The notes: generated from the sequence alone by a model not told the origin. DNA of 64,000 nt from Alteromonas sp. 1_MG-2023 (GCF_030547075.1 NZ_JAUOQH010000008.1:1-64000), one strand, 5' to 3'. Positions 50,518 to 60,067 are shown, counted from the first letter of the stretch. Numbers and translations: made by a program.

Positions 50518-52218
50518 ATGAAAATACAATCTAAAATACTACTTTTACTCGCCGCTTCTTTGCTGCCTTTTCTGTTTGCTTGTTCTCCTGCCGAGCAAGT
50601 AGAAAACGTTCTCGTTAATAAAGAGCTAGCCGACGAAGCGTCGAACAATAATGTTAGCGAATACCCATACCGCGAAGGCGATGCAATCCCCGCATTAGCT
50701 TACATTGACCACAATGAAGTTTATAACCCAGAATCGGTTATTCCTCCTCAGTGTTACACCAAAACCCAAGGCCAAAATAACCCGTGTTACGCGTGTCATC
50801 AAAGTTATGATCGCAGCGAAAAACGTCCCAATCAAATGGGCGACGGTACACTTCAAGGGAATTATGAATTCTCAGATGTTGGGCTAACTAACAGCTGGAA
50901 AAACTTGTTTATAGATAGACGGGAATTAATTGCGGGCATAAAAGACGATGCTATTTTGGAATATATTACCCAAGATAACTACTCCGCTGCCATTGAGGGC
51001 GATAGCACTATTCCAAGCTATATGCATATCGAAAATTTAAGTGCTGGCGCGGCTGCGTTTGATGAAGACGGGCTCGCGAAAGACAATAGCGGCTGGGTAT
51101 CGTATAACTATAAACCTTTCCCAAGTACCTTCTGGCCCACTAATGGTTCAACGGGCGACGCTATGATTCGACTGCCACAAGCCTTTCAGCAGCATAAAGG
51201 GCAATATAGCCGAGATATTTACTTAGCGAATTTAACCTTGGTTGAAATGGCGCTAAAAGAAGTGGATACCTTACCGGTACCAGGCATAAATGAGAAAGTA
51301 CTGGGCACTGATATAAACGGCGATAATGCATTAAGTGAACAGGTCACAACCATGGTGCGCCAGCCTAGTTATATTGGCGATGCTGCTGATATTGAATTGG
51401 CGCATATGTTGTATCCTGAAGGCACCGAATTTTTGCACACCGTGCGCTATATCGGGGTTGATGAGAAGGGTGAAATTTACAACGCTGAACGCATGAAAGA
51501 AGTGCGCTATATGCAAAAACACCGCTTTAGAAGCCGCGAGAGTTTAGCATCAGCTTATTACGCAGAAGCGAAAGATAAGCACTTTGAAAACCTACCGCAA
51601 ACCCGCTACTTAGGTGACCAAGGTATAGAAAACGGGTTTGGCTGGACCATTAATGGTTTCATTGAAAATGAGCAAGGTGAACTACGTGCACAGCATGATC
51701 AAGAACTCGCATTTTGTAATGGGTGCCACAAAACCGTAGGCTCTACGTTCGATCAAACCTTCTCTTTTGCTCGCAAGGTGCCAGGCAGCAATGGATGGGG
51801 TTATATTAACCTACACGCTATGGAAGATGTGCCCAATATAAACGAAGAGCAGGGTGAGTTTCTTACTTACATGCAACGGGTAGGTGGGGGCGATGAGTTT
51901 CGTCAAAACGGTGAAATGCTAGCCAAGTGGTTTACTGATAACGGCATGGTGAATGCTGAAAAAGTGAGTAAAGCAACCTCTGTTTATGAACTGATAACGC
52001 CAAGCCCTGACCGCGCATTAGCGCTAAACAAAGCTTACTTAACCATTGTACAAGAGCAGAGCTACTTGTTTGGCCGCGATGCGACACTCACAGAGGCCAC
52101 CAACGTATTAAGTCAAATTGATGCTGCACAACCTCCGTTAAAGCCAGAACACCGTTTTAAATGGGACATGCGCTTAAATTGGAATGCGAAAGATACGGAA
52201 GAAGTGGCAGGGCAATAG
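50518..52218 (+). CDS. diheme c-type cytochrome lipoprotein, unknown family
   Basis: I use the ATG at 50518, which gives a 566-residue protein with a lipoprotein signal (LFAC, Cys22). Two CxxCH heme motifs are present: CYACH at residues 90-94 and CNGCH near residue 400. No other domain is recognised. It should be anchored in the envelope and carry out electron transfer or a redox reaction. It lies right after the PhoX-family gene, separated by a terminator, and its start codon has no clear Shine-Dalgarno. This suggests limited read-through expression or a separate promoter. Confidence 0.75.
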   Translation: MKIQSKILLLLAASLLPFLFACSPAEQVENVLVNKELADEASNNNVSEYPYREGDAIPALAYIDHNEVYNPESVIPPQCYTKTQGQNNPCYACHQSYDRSEKRPNQMGDGTLQGNYEFSDVGLTNSWKNLFIDRRELIAGIKDDAILEYITQDNYSAAIEGDSTIPSYMHIENLSAGAAAFDEDGLAKDNSGWVSYNYKPFPSTFWPTNGSTGDAMIRLPQAFQQHKGQYSRDIYLANLTLVEMALKEVDTLPVPGINEKVLGTDINGDNALSEQVTTMVRQPSYIGDAADIELAHMLYPEGTEFLHTVRYIGVDEKGEIYNAERMKEVRYMQKHRFRSRESLASAYYAEAKDKHFENLPQTRYLGDQGIENGFGWTINGFIENEQGELRAQHDQELAFCNGCHKTVGSTFDQTFSFARKVPGSNGWGYINLHAMEDVPNINEEQGEFLTYMQRVGGGDEFRQNGEMLAKWFTDNGMVNAEKVSKATSVYELITPSPDRALALNKAYLTIVQEQSYLFGRDATLTEATNVLSQIDAAQPPLKPEHRFKWDMRLNWNAKDTEEVAGQ

Positions 52219-52322
52219 GGCTTCTGATCTAGTACATGTCAGTGAGTTAATTAGCTAGCTGCAAAAGGCTCCGTTTACGATTCCTTTCTTAAGCTCACGG
52301 CGCTAAAAGCTATAGAAATAAC

Positions 52323-52354
52323 AAAAGCTCACTACAGTATTGCAGTGAGCTTTT
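52323..52354. terminator. bidirectional terminator after the diheme lipoprotein gene
   Basis: The stem AAAAGCTCACT/AGTGAGCTTTT with a 10-nt loop carries A and T runs at its ends. It lies between the diheme gene and the converging pseudogene. Confidence 0.75.
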
Positions 52355-52398
52355 CCAATGGGTTTGGCAACACCATGGGGTATTTTGCCAACCAAAGA

Positions 52399-53051
52399 CT
52401 ACATTAGGGGCGCATGCCACCAAGGCCGATATGCTTCGTGAGTTGTTTCTGATTTATCATCTGCTGCACTTATTTCGCTATCAGCGTTAGTACTAACATT
52501 AGTAAAACCGCTATTACTAGCGTTCGACTCATTTATATCTGCTTGGATTGGGTTAGTGGTTTTTGATGCCGCTAGCTGTTGTAAATTAACGACTTCACCA
52601 AATTTTGGTGTTGAAACTTTCACCTGCTTTTGCTCTGCCAATGCAGTGATTTTTTCTAAAGGCTCAAACCAATTGTGCAATGCTAAATCAAACGTACTGT
52701 TATGAATAGGCATCATGACTTCGGCCTTCACATCAATATGCGCTCGCAAGCTTTGCTCTGGTAACATGTGAATTTCTGACCACATGTGGTTGTAAGCGCC
52801 GGTCTCAATTAGGCTTAAATCGAAAGGATAAATTCACCGTCAATTTTAAGCAGCAAACTGGAATGACCTAAGCGAATAATAGCATCGTGATCTAAGCTCA
52901 ACAGAGTATCACGGGTAACTGGAATGACCGGAATAGGGAAGTCAGGTACTGCCGATTCGCGATCGTCGGTAAGGTAGGCTTTGGTGATTTTCCAAAGCGA
53001 TGACAATTCAGTTTTATACACTATTTCAGTATTTTAAAATTTGCCGTCTGA
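52399..53051 (-). pseudogene. remnant of a metallo-beta-lactamase-fold hydrolase (RomA/NAPE-PLD-like)
   Basis: Two pieces of one protein remain. The upstream piece (53051 to about 52818) has NTEIVYKTELSSLWKITKAY and IIRLGHSSLLLKIDGEFIL. The downstream piece (52800-52399) has MWSEIHMLPEQSLRAHIDV and MPIHNSTFDLALHNWFEPLE, the family C terminus. The middle, which should carry the HxHxDH metal motif, is missing at the junction near 52805-52820, where the frame also changes. A TAA interrupts the N-terminal part after SDGKF. I judge it a decayed gene with an internal deletion. The Ser/Asn-rich tail is probably original. Confidence 0.75.
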
Positions 53052-53390
53052 TACATTTGCTTGTAAACCGTTAGACAAAGCACTGCTGTTAAACATTAAA
53101 CTAAACTGCGCGGTGTAGTTTATGGTGGTTTTTTGTAAAGTAAATTATTAATTGAATACTCTTGCTTTATTCGTCGGATAATCATCGAGTGAGACTATGA
53201 CCTATGAGGAAATTATACTATTGAGCAGCATAGTATTTAACATGTATTAAATGGACGTAGTATCAATAAAAGAGACTGCATGGGCGAAAAAAGAGGGTAT
53301 ACCAAATTGATACTGAAGTGCTTAATTTTTTAGCGGAGTTAAAAAAGCTGACTTTATAGTCAGCTTCTTATTATTTAGGCTTTCACCGAT
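53052..53390. other. 339-bp AT-rich gap
   Basis: No gene or RNA is seen. It contains the terminator of the PGT-sorting protein gene and probably the lost promoter of the decayed hydrolase gene. Confidence 0.4.
53339..53366 (-). terminator. terminator of the PGT-sorting protein gene
   Basis: On the minus strand AAGCTGACT-ATAA-AGTCAGCTT runs into a T-run, 25 bp past the stop. Confidence 0.82.
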
Positions 53391-54059
53391 TTAGCATTTT
53401 ATTTTTTTTCTAGTTGCTAAAAATACAAGTGAAAATAGCGAAATAAGTAATGTTCCTGGCGAACTTGCACTGATCACTTGCTGTGCTTCTTGTCCAATAC
53501 CAGTGGTAAAGTTATCCCACGTTGTAATGCCACCCGGATCTGTGCCGCCTACTCGTAACTGAGTGATTAAAGTCGTAGGAGAAAACACAATACCAAAAAA
53601 TTCATCTACATTAGAACCTGGTGTTGAAAATAAATCGAATTGGGTTTCAGTACCGTCACTTTCAGTCAACCACATTGTCATACCACCGCCGTCATTGTCG
53701 TTAACGTCAAAGCCGATTGCATTTACTGCAGATGGAAATACTACATCAAAGGCGATGAGTGATGCGCTACCACGGCTACCGTATAAGCTACTTCCGCTAA
53801 CTGAAATGCTACTTCCGTTGCCAGTAGAGGTAAATATATTGCCAAAAGCAGAAGTCAATCCACCATTGTTATTATTTGCTAGTCCAGTTAAATCATCGTT
53901 GTCAAATGAGAAAAGTTCAGCTTCCCAAGCTGCTCGGGCCTCGGCAACCGTCATTGTTACTGTTGAAGTAGGTGACGATGAACCTTGAAAAATAAGAGCA
54001 GCATTGGTGTTTAGAGCAAAAACTAGCGTAGCTAGCGTAAGTGTTATTTTTTTTATCAT
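53391..54059 (-). CDS. exported protein with PEP-CTERM-like (PGT) sorting signal
   Basis: A 222-residue protein with a signal peptide (MIKKITLTLATLVFALNTNA) and a beta-rich middle with many Gly, Ser, Asn and Asp. The C-terminal tripartite tail has SSPGT, the hydrophobic LLISLFSLVFLA and the basic RKKIKC. That layout matches PEP-CTERM-type exosortase substrates with PGT in place of PEP. The middle region (AFDVVFPSAVNAIGFDVNDN) resembles other PEP-CTERM proteins of unknown function. No exosortase is in the window. Confidence 0.75.
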   Translation of the reverse strand: MIKKITLTLATLVFALNTNAALIFQGSSSPTSTVTMTVAEARAAWEAELFSFDNDDLTGLANNNNGGLTSAFGNIFTSTGNGSSISVSGSSLYGSRGSASLIAFDVVFPSAVNAIGFDVNDNDGGGMTMWLTESDGTETQFDLFSTPGSNVDEFFGIVFSPTTLITQLRVGGTDPGGITTWDNFTTGIGQEAQQVISASSPGTLLISLFSLVFLATRKKIKC

Positions 54060-54361
54060 GTTATGAAACTTCCATTTAAATTAATCTACATAAGCGTAGA
54101 AAAATTTAGATGCAGCTTAAATCATGCCAACGTTTCAAGTTGCTGATATATATCAAATTTATATTGTTTTTCACTTTAACTGTAAAGTTAATTGACACTT
54201 GTGTGTTTAATTATTAAACAGTTTATGGTTGTTTTTATCTAATTTAAATCATTCTGTTAATTATCTAAAACTAGTGAAATTTTAACGACTGTGGCACGCA
54301 TTCGTAAAATATTGACTACACTAAACGTTTAGCTTCAAAAAAGTAGATCAGAAGGTAGTGA
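54060..54361. other. 302-bp AT-rich divergent gap
   Basis: No gene is seen. A TTGACA at 54192 with a weak TAAACA 17 bp on could drive the rightward cyclase gene. The match is poor. Confidence 0.3.
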
Positions 54362-55768
54362 ATGGATAGTGCGGGTCCGATGAAGAAAAAGGATATTTTC
54401 GAGAAAACATTTGAACATTGTGGTGTGGGTTTAGCCCATGTCAGCCCGCACGGAGAACTTATCCGTGTGAACAGTATACTTAGTAGTTTTTTAGGTTATA
54501 GCAAGCAAACGTTAGTGAAAACGCCGTTTCAATCTATTACCGACCCAGCCCACCTTCAAGAAGATTTATACTTGCTTCACCAAGTGCTACGGGGTGAAAT
54601 TGACACCTACAGCATTGAGAAAAAATATCTTCACGCTAAAGGACACTCTGTTTGGGCTAAGCTCACAGTTACCTTAGTTCGAGACGAAAAAGGAGAGCCT
54701 GACTATTTTATTTCTGTTGTTGAAGACATTGATGATAAGAAGCGAATTGAGTTTGAGCTATTTAAAGCAGAAGCACTTTTCAGCAAAATCGTAGCTGCGT
54801 TCTCTTCCCACACCTTTGTATGGGTGGCCGATCCTGATTTAACTCGGCTTCATTATATCAATGAAGGTTATCGCAATATTTATGGGCGTAACGAGTATGA
54901 ACTACATGCCAAGCCAGATGGTTTTTTAGCTTATGTACATGATGATGATCGCTTGGTTGTTGAACAGGCGTATCAGGCAAAACCATTAAAAACATGGGAT
55001 ATACAGTACCGTATTAAAAATAGTAGGGGTGAAATAAGATACATTCACGATAGAGGAATGCCGTTATTTGATGAAAGCGAAGAGCAGATATTAGTAGTTG
55101 GTACAGCCGATGATGTCTCTCATGAAAAAGAACAACAGCAAGCTTTATTAGAGGCAATTTCTAAACTCGAATACCTTTCAAAAATTGACCCGCTTACCGG
55201 TATATCAAACCGCAGAGAAATGTTTATTCAGCTAGATCGTGAAATACAGCGAATGAACCGAGGCCAACACCCTTCTACTCTGGTATTTGTCGACCTTGAT
55301 AATTTCAAGGGCATTAATGATACCTTTGGACACAAGGCGGGAGATAAAGCCTTGGTCGAATTCTCTAACATCATGAAAAGTACCCTTCGTGAAACCGACC
55401 GTTTTGCACGGTTAGGGGGCGATGAGTTTGTCTTATTGTTGTTTGGTTCGTCTGATGCGGAGACTGAGATATTCTTCAAGCGGTTAGACAGCGTGTCGTT
55501 CGAGATTAAATTTGATGAGGAGATGAGCCTTTCTACTGAGATATCAAAAAGCTCAGAAGCTCCAGAATCAAAAGAAGCCGATGAAACGAACACCAGCACC
55601 AGCAACAATACCAGCAACAGCAGTACAGCCTTGTCGTTCAGCTTAGGTTGGCAAACATGGCATCCAGAAATCGTCACGGCTCAGAATTGGGTAGATGCTG
55701 CGGATGAAGCTATGTACAAACAAAAACGCCAGCATCATGAAAATGCTGGCGCTCAAAAAGCAGGCTAA
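54362..55768 (+). CDS. PAS-PAS-GGDEF diguanylate cyclase
   Basis: A 468-residue cytoplasmic protein with two PAS/PAC modules (about 12-130 and 137-260) and a GGDEF domain (about 270-465). GGDEF is at residues 352-356 and the inhibitory I-site RETD at 343-346, so an active, feedback-controlled cyclase is expected. A low-complexity insert rich in Ser, Thr, Asn and Glu (about 386-422) interrupts the domain before SLGWQTW. AAGG precedes the start. It is a single gene. Confidence 0.9.
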   Translation: MDSAGPMKKKDIFEKTFEHCGVGLAHVSPHGELIRVNSILSSFLGYSKQTLVKTPFQSITDPAHLQEDLYLLHQVLRGEIDTYSIEKKYLHAKGHSVWAKLTVTLVRDEKGEPDYFISVVEDIDDKKRIEFELFKAEALFSKIVAAFSSHTFVWVADPDLTRLHYINEGYRNIYGRNEYELHAKPDGFLAYVHDDDRLVVEQAYQAKPLKTWDIQYRIKNSRGEIRYIHDRGMPLFDESEEQILVVGTADDVSHEKEQQQALLEAISKLEYLSKIDPLTGISNRREMFIQLDREIQRMNRGQHPSTLVFVDLDNFKGINDTFGHKAGDKALVEFSNIMKSTLRETDRFARLGGDEFVLLLFGSSDAETEIFFKRLDSVSFEIKFDEEMSLSTEISKSSEAPESKEADETNTSTSNNTSNSSTALSFSLGWQTWHPEIVTAQNWVDAADEAMYKQKRQHHENAGAQKAG

Positions 55769-55839
55769 AAAGCGGATTAAAAAGTGGGCTAAAAGTGCGT
55801 TAAAAAATGCGCAATTTTGAAAATTCCCCTTACATTTGT

Positions 55840-57069
55840 TTAGTCGGCTTTTTTACTATGCGTAGTGGCAAACCACGCCGCTATTTCAGCTCGTTCTTCT
55901 TCCGTCATGCCGGTTTTATTTAAAAACGGCATGTCTTTGGTCACGGTAGTGCGTCTTACTAACTGAGGCGCATACCGGGTGATATCTTCCCAACTATCTA
56001 GCACCACACCAAGCGGGGCAACTTTGAATATATCATCAGTAGGGGTACGCGAATGACAGCCCACACAATGGGTATTCACAAGCTCTGTGACGCGTTCATC
56101 CGTTACCACAGCCATACTTTTATTATCAGATTCGCTCTCAGAGCCAGCTACCTCAACATGCGCTGGCGTTTGCGGCCATGAAACCCAAAGGGCAATGGCG
56201 AGCATGGCAATAGCACCTGTGACTAATATTGATGGTTTAGTTTTACCTACATGACGTAGATTAAAGAAGTGTCTTATCCACGCTGCAGCCGCCATTAACG
56301 CAATAAGTACCAACCAATTTTGTTCATGCTGATAGGTCATAGGGTAATGATTTGAAATCATGATGAACAATAACGGCAAGGTGAAGTAGTTATTGTGCAT
56401 CGAACGTAATTTAGCGCCTGCACCCCATTGTGGGTCGATACTTTCTTTCGCTTGTACTGCAGCTACCATTTTACGTTGGTTTGGCATAATGTTGAAAAAC
56501 ACATTCCCAACCATAATGGTACCAATTAACGCACCTACATGAATGTAAGCACCGCGACCACTAAACCATTGTGTTGACAGGTAGGTCACTACGCAAATAA
56601 GGGTTACTAAACATAAAGCAAAAACGATAGGGTATTTAGCCAGCGGGCTTCTGCAGGCAAATTCGTAGATAGCAATGCCACCAAAAATAAGCCCAAGACC
56701 TAAGGATATCGCCATCGTAGGCGACATATCGTTAACTTGCGGGTCAATCAAGTACGCTGAAGCGCCAAAGTAATACACAATAATTAGAAGTGCAAAGCCC
56801 GAAAGCCAAGTGGTATAAGCTTCCCATTTAAACCAGTGCAAAGTTTCTGGCATTTTCTCTGGGCCATAAGCATACTTAGCAACTTCGTAGAAGCCGCCGC
56901 CATGTATAGCCCATAAATCGCCTTTAATGCCTTTATCTTCTTTCCACTTAGGCGGGGTGCGCAAATTATTGTCTAACCAGACAAAATAAAACGACGCACC
57001 AATCCACGCCACACCGGCAATAACGTGAAACCAGCGTACAAATAAGCTTATCCAATCAAGCCATGGCAT
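55840..57069 (-). CDS. puuD: urate hydroxylase PuuD (membrane, cytochrome c fused)
   Basis: A 409-residue protein. The N-terminal DUF989 membrane region (eight or so helices; ISLFVRWFHVIAGVAWIGAS at the start) is followed by a C-terminal c-type cytochrome domain with HCVGCH (about residue 335). PuuD oxidises urate to 5-hydroxyisourate and passes electrons to the respiratory chain, in place of soluble uricase. It is the last gene of the purine operon and overlaps guaD by 14 bp. Confidence 0.92.
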   Translation of the reverse strand: MPWLDWISLFVRWFHVIAGVAWIGASFYFVWLDNNLRTPPKWKEDKGIKGDLWAIHGGGFYEVAKYAYGPEKMPETLHWFKWEAYTTWLSGFALLIIVYYFGASAYLIDPQVNDMSPTMAISLGLGLIFGGIAIYEFACRSPLAKYPIVFALCLVTLICVVTYLSTQWFSGRGAYIHVGALIGTIMVGNVFFNIMPNQRKMVAAVQAKESIDPQWGAGAKLRSMHNNYFTLPLLFIMISNHYPMTYQHEQNWLVLIALMAAAAWIRHFFNLRHVGKTKPSILVTGAIAMLAIALWVSWPQTPAHVEVAGSESESDNKSMAVVTDERVTELVNTHCVGCHSRTPTDDIFKVAPLGVVLDSWEDITRYAPQLVRRTTVTKDMPFLNKTGMTEEERAEIAAWFATTHSKKAD

Positions 57070-58372
57070 AGTGTGTTTCCTTCTTATTATAACAGCATTG
57101 ACCGCTTATCCAGGTTTCTGCAATAGCGCGATCATCACCCAAAATACTAAGTGCAAAAAAGACATCGTCAAATTCTGCATTGGGCTTAATTCGTAATTCC
57201 ATCAGTTCATCGTAACGTGGCGTTACAATAATAAAATCGGCAACCGTATTAGGGTTTAGGTTGCCAATTTCGTCATCTAGTTTATGTGCTACTGCAGCGC
57301 CTTGGGTCATCAAATAAAACCCTTCAATAGGGCAAATAGGTGCGTGGCGCAACTGGCTAACCTTATAGGCATCACCATAGGTTTTTAACATACTAAAACT
57401 AGTACCTGCGCCTACGTCAGTAGCCAATGCAACATGCACATTGTTTTCTTTCGCGGTTTGCAAATCAAACAGACCGCTACCTAAAAACAGGTTCGATGTG
57501 GGGCAAAACGCCAAAGTCGCCTCTGCTTCGCCTAAGCGCTGCCATTCCTCGCTAGAAAGATGAATACCATGGCCAAAAACAGCGCGGGGGCGTACCAAGT
57601 TGTATTTGTCGTACACATCTAAATAACCAGATGCCTTCGGGAACAAGGTTTTAACCCATGCAATTTCATCTACATTTTCAGACAAGTGGGTTTGCACAAA
57701 AACATCTTTGTATTGGGTTGCTAGTTCGCCCAACGCCGCTAATTGCGCTTCAGAGCTAGTGGGCGCAAACCTAGGCGTGATCGCATAGCGATTTCGGCCT
57801 GTGTTGTGCCACTTTTCAATTAATACGGCACTGTCCTTTTGCGCAGTGTCTGGGCAATCTTGCAAGTCTGCTGGGCAATTTCTGTCCATACACACTTTAC
57901 CTGCCACTATCGCCATGTCTATTTCGCTGGCGGCACTAAACAAAGCGTTACAACACCCTTGGTGTACCGATGAAAAAACGAAGCCAGTCGTCGTGCCGTT
58001 CTTTAATAACTGTTGCAAGAAAACCTTGGCAATCTTCTGCGCATGTTCCACGCTAGCAAACTGCTTTTCAGTAGGAAACGTATAGTTTTCTAACCAACTT
58101 AATAGCTGTTCGCCATAGCTGGCAATACTCTCAGTTTGCGGGTAGTGCAAGTGGCTGTCTATTAGCCCAGGTAAAATCCAGCTGTCTTTATGATTGTGCA
58201 GCACGGCATTAGGGTATTGCTCACGCATGCTTTTAAACGAGCCGGTCGCGATAATTTTCTTGCCATCTATCACCAATCCACCATCGTGAATAACGGCAAT
58301 ATCTTCAGCAAAAGAAGATGACGCAGTACTAGGCGTTGGGAAATGTGCAATATTCGCACGAAAAAGCTGCAT
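57056..58372 (-). CDS. guaD: guanine deaminase
   Basis: Converts guanine to xanthine and ammonia. The 438-residue amidohydrolase has the metal motif in LPGLIDSHLHYPQTE, GHGIHLSSEEW, and the late Asp in ALATDVGAGTSFSMLKT. QTHLSENVDEI supplies another metal-site histidine. It lies between uraH (5 bp away) and puuD (overlapping), feeding xanthine to the xanthine dehydrogenase of the same operon. Confidence 0.95.
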   Translation of the reverse strand: MQLFRANIAHFPTPSTASSSFAEDIAVIHDGGLVIDGKKIIATGSFKSMREQYPNAVLHNHKDSWILPGLIDSHLHYPQTESIASYGEQLLSWLENYTFPTEKQFASVEHAQKIAKVFLQQLLKNGTTTGFVFSSVHQGCCNALFSAASEIDMAIVAGKVCMDRNCPADLQDCPDTAQKDSAVLIEKWHNTGRNRYAITPRFAPTSSEAQLAALGELATQYKDVFVQTHLSENVDEIAWVKTLFPKASGYLDVYDKYNLVRPRAVFGHGIHLSSEEWQRLGEAEATLAFCPTSNLFLGSGLFDLQTAKENNVHVALATDVGAGTSFSMLKTYGDAYKVSQLRHAPICPIEGFYLMTQGAAVAHKLDDEIGNLNPNTVADFIIVTPRYDELMELRIKPNAEFDDVFFALSILGDDRAIAETWISGQCCYNKKETHYAMA

Positions 58373-58377
58373 TATAA

Positions 58378-58698
58378 TTAGCTGCCTCTGTAACTGCTGA
58401 AGCCAAAAGGAGAGATAAGCAAAGGCACATGGTAATGACCGCCGTTACTTTCAAGTTCAAACGCAATATCAATATGCGGGTAAAAGCTCTTTCCATGGGT
58501 GGCAATTAAGTAGTCATGACTATGAAAACGCAGTGTATACACACCCGCTTCGAATTTCTGACCCCATTGATTGAAACGTCCATCGTTATCGGTTTTACCG
58601 GTAAGTACGTCGCCATTAGGCAAGGTAAGCGTAAGTGCAATGCCTTCAACAGGTTTGCCCGATGTAGTGTCTAATACATGACTAGATAAGGTATTCAT
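58378..58698 (-). CDS. uraH: 5-hydroxyisourate hydrolase
   Basis: A transthyretin-related protein of 106 residues that hydrolyses 5-hydroxyisourate to OHCU. The N-terminal LSSHVLDTTSGKPVEGIAL and the C-terminal YRGS tetrapeptide are the enzyme's diagnostic motifs. Its ATG shares a base with the uraD stop (TAATG). Confidence 0.96.
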   Translation of the reverse strand: MNTLSSHVLDTTSGKPVEGIALTLTLPNGDVLTGKTDNDGRFNQWGQKFEAGVYTLRFHSHDYLIATHGKSFYPHIDIAFELESNGGHYHVPLLISPFGFSSYRGS

Positions 58699-59216
58699 TA
58701 ATGTTCGTCCTTGGCAGTTAACGCTTTGTCTATGCGTAACAGGGTAATCTTAATTTGTTCTTGGGCGGCGTTACGAATTTCTTCATCAGTGCTGTTCGGT
58801 AATCGTTCTTGCAAGGCACTAAGCATTGCGTCAGCCGACAGCCCAGTGGCACAAATGATGAAAATAAAACCATGCTTATCAAGATATGCTTGATTGGCTT
58901 CTTTCAACGTAAGCAGTGTAGCTTCTGATGCACTGGCTGTGCCTGATTGCTCACCGCTGGCAATGGCTTTCGTGTTGGCAAACTTTTTACGTAACGAATC
59001 TACATCGCCAATCATAGGATGGGCGGTGAAAGCTTCTAAAAAATCTTCGTTGCCACATTTTGACCATGCCACTTTTGCATATTCTTTCACATCGTTAACG
59101 GTGGAAAAAGGGCGTCCGTTAACCATGCTATAAATCCATGACTGTGCTGCGCAGGTTTGTTGAAACCAATCGGTAGCAGCGCTGGCCGATAGGGTATTAA
59201 GTTCGTTTAAGGTCAT
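58698..59216 (-). CDS. uraD: OHCU decarboxylase
   Basis: Decarboxylates 2-oxo-4-hydroxy-4-carboxy-5-ureidoimidazoline to S-allantoin. The 172-residue helical protein has the catalytic His in AHPMIGDVDSLRKKFA and the C-terminal FIICATGLSADAMLSALQER. Its start overlaps the xdhC stop (ATGA) and its stop overlaps the uraH start, so translation is coupled. Confidence 0.94.
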   Translation of the reverse strand: MTLNELNTLSASAATDWFQQTCAAQSWIYSMVNGRPFSTVNDVKEYAKVAWSKCGNEDFLEAFTAHPMIGDVDSLRKKFANTKAIASGEQSGTASASEATLLTLKEANQAYLDKHGFIFIICATGLSADAMLSALQERLPNSTDEEIRNAAQEQIKITLLRIDKALTAKDEH

Positions 59217-60067
59217 GCATTATGTTCCTTACTTTCAAATGTCGCGGCTTTAGTAACAGCAGCATCTTGATTATTGTCTTCACTGGCGTGCAAACGCTGA
59301 ATAATTTGTGAAGCAATAGACACCGCCACCTCAATAGGGCGCTTGCCAGGTATTGAAGTATCGCCAATAGGGGTTGCTAAGCGCGCTAGATCACTTTCAT
59401 TAAAACCACGGTGTTCTAATTTAGTAATGAAACGCTTGGCTTTAGTTTCTGAACCAATAAGCCCCACAAAGGGCAATGCAGGGTATTTTAAGGCTTGCTC
59501 GGTAATGCGGTAATCGAGTTGATGGTCGTGCGTTAAGATTACCAACCACGTGTTTTCTTCAAGCCCACGCACTTCCGTTTCTGGTGCTTCTTCTACCACT
59601 TTTTTGACGTTTGCTGGTAGCGGGTGGCTGAACAAATCTTCACGGCTATCAATCCACGAAATGCGAAATGGAAGCTGAGCCAAAATAGGAACCAGTGCTT
59701 TTGCCACATGCCCTGCGCCAAAAATAGCGATGTGCTGCGCATGGCGATTGCACACTTCAAACAACACTTTAACAGCACCGCCACAGCATTGCCCAAGCTT
59801 ACTGCTAAGGGGGTATGAACGTATTTCGGTGCTAGCATTTTCTTTACCACGGCTTCCGCCGCTTAGCATCTCACGAGCTGTTTTAATGGCGTCGAACTCT
59901 AGATGCCCGCCGCCAATGGTATCAATACTTTGTGCATCGGTAACCACCATTTTGCTACCGGCTTCACGGGGAGTAGAGCCAGCAATGCTAATAACCGTCA
60001 CGATAACGTAGGGCGCACCATCTTGCTGACACTGGGCTACCGCCTCATACCAGGTACTCGCTTTCAT
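59213..60067 (-). CDS. xdhC: xanthine dehydrogenase accessory protein XdhC
   Basis: Chaperone that sulfurates and inserts the molybdenum cofactor into xanthine dehydrogenase. The 284-residue protein has the XdhC/CoxI N terminus with GSTPREAGSKMVV and GGGHLEFDAI and the cysteine pair in KLGQCCGG. A Rossmann-like half follows (IAIFGAGHVAKALVPIL). Both ends overlap neighbours by 4 bp (ATGA with xdhB and uraD). Confidence 0.94.
   Translation of the reverse strand: MKASTWYEAVAQCQQDGAPYVIVTVISIAGSTPREAGSKMVVTDAQSIDTIGGGHLEFDAIKTAREMLSGGSRGKENASTEIRSYPLSSKLGQCCGGAVKVLFEVCNRHAQHIAIFGAGHVAKALVPILAQLPFRISWIDSREDLFSHPLPANVKKVVEEAPETEVRGLEENTWLVILTHDHQLDYRITEQALKYPALPFVGLIGSETKAKRFITKLEHRGFNESDLARLATPIGDTSIPGKRPIEVAVSIASQIIQRLHASEDNNQDAAVTKAATFESKEHNA

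Noticed and set aside
52399..53021. Two separate small proteins
   Set aside because: Both pieces match consecutive parts of one metallo-beta-lactamase-fold family, so a broken gene is simpler.
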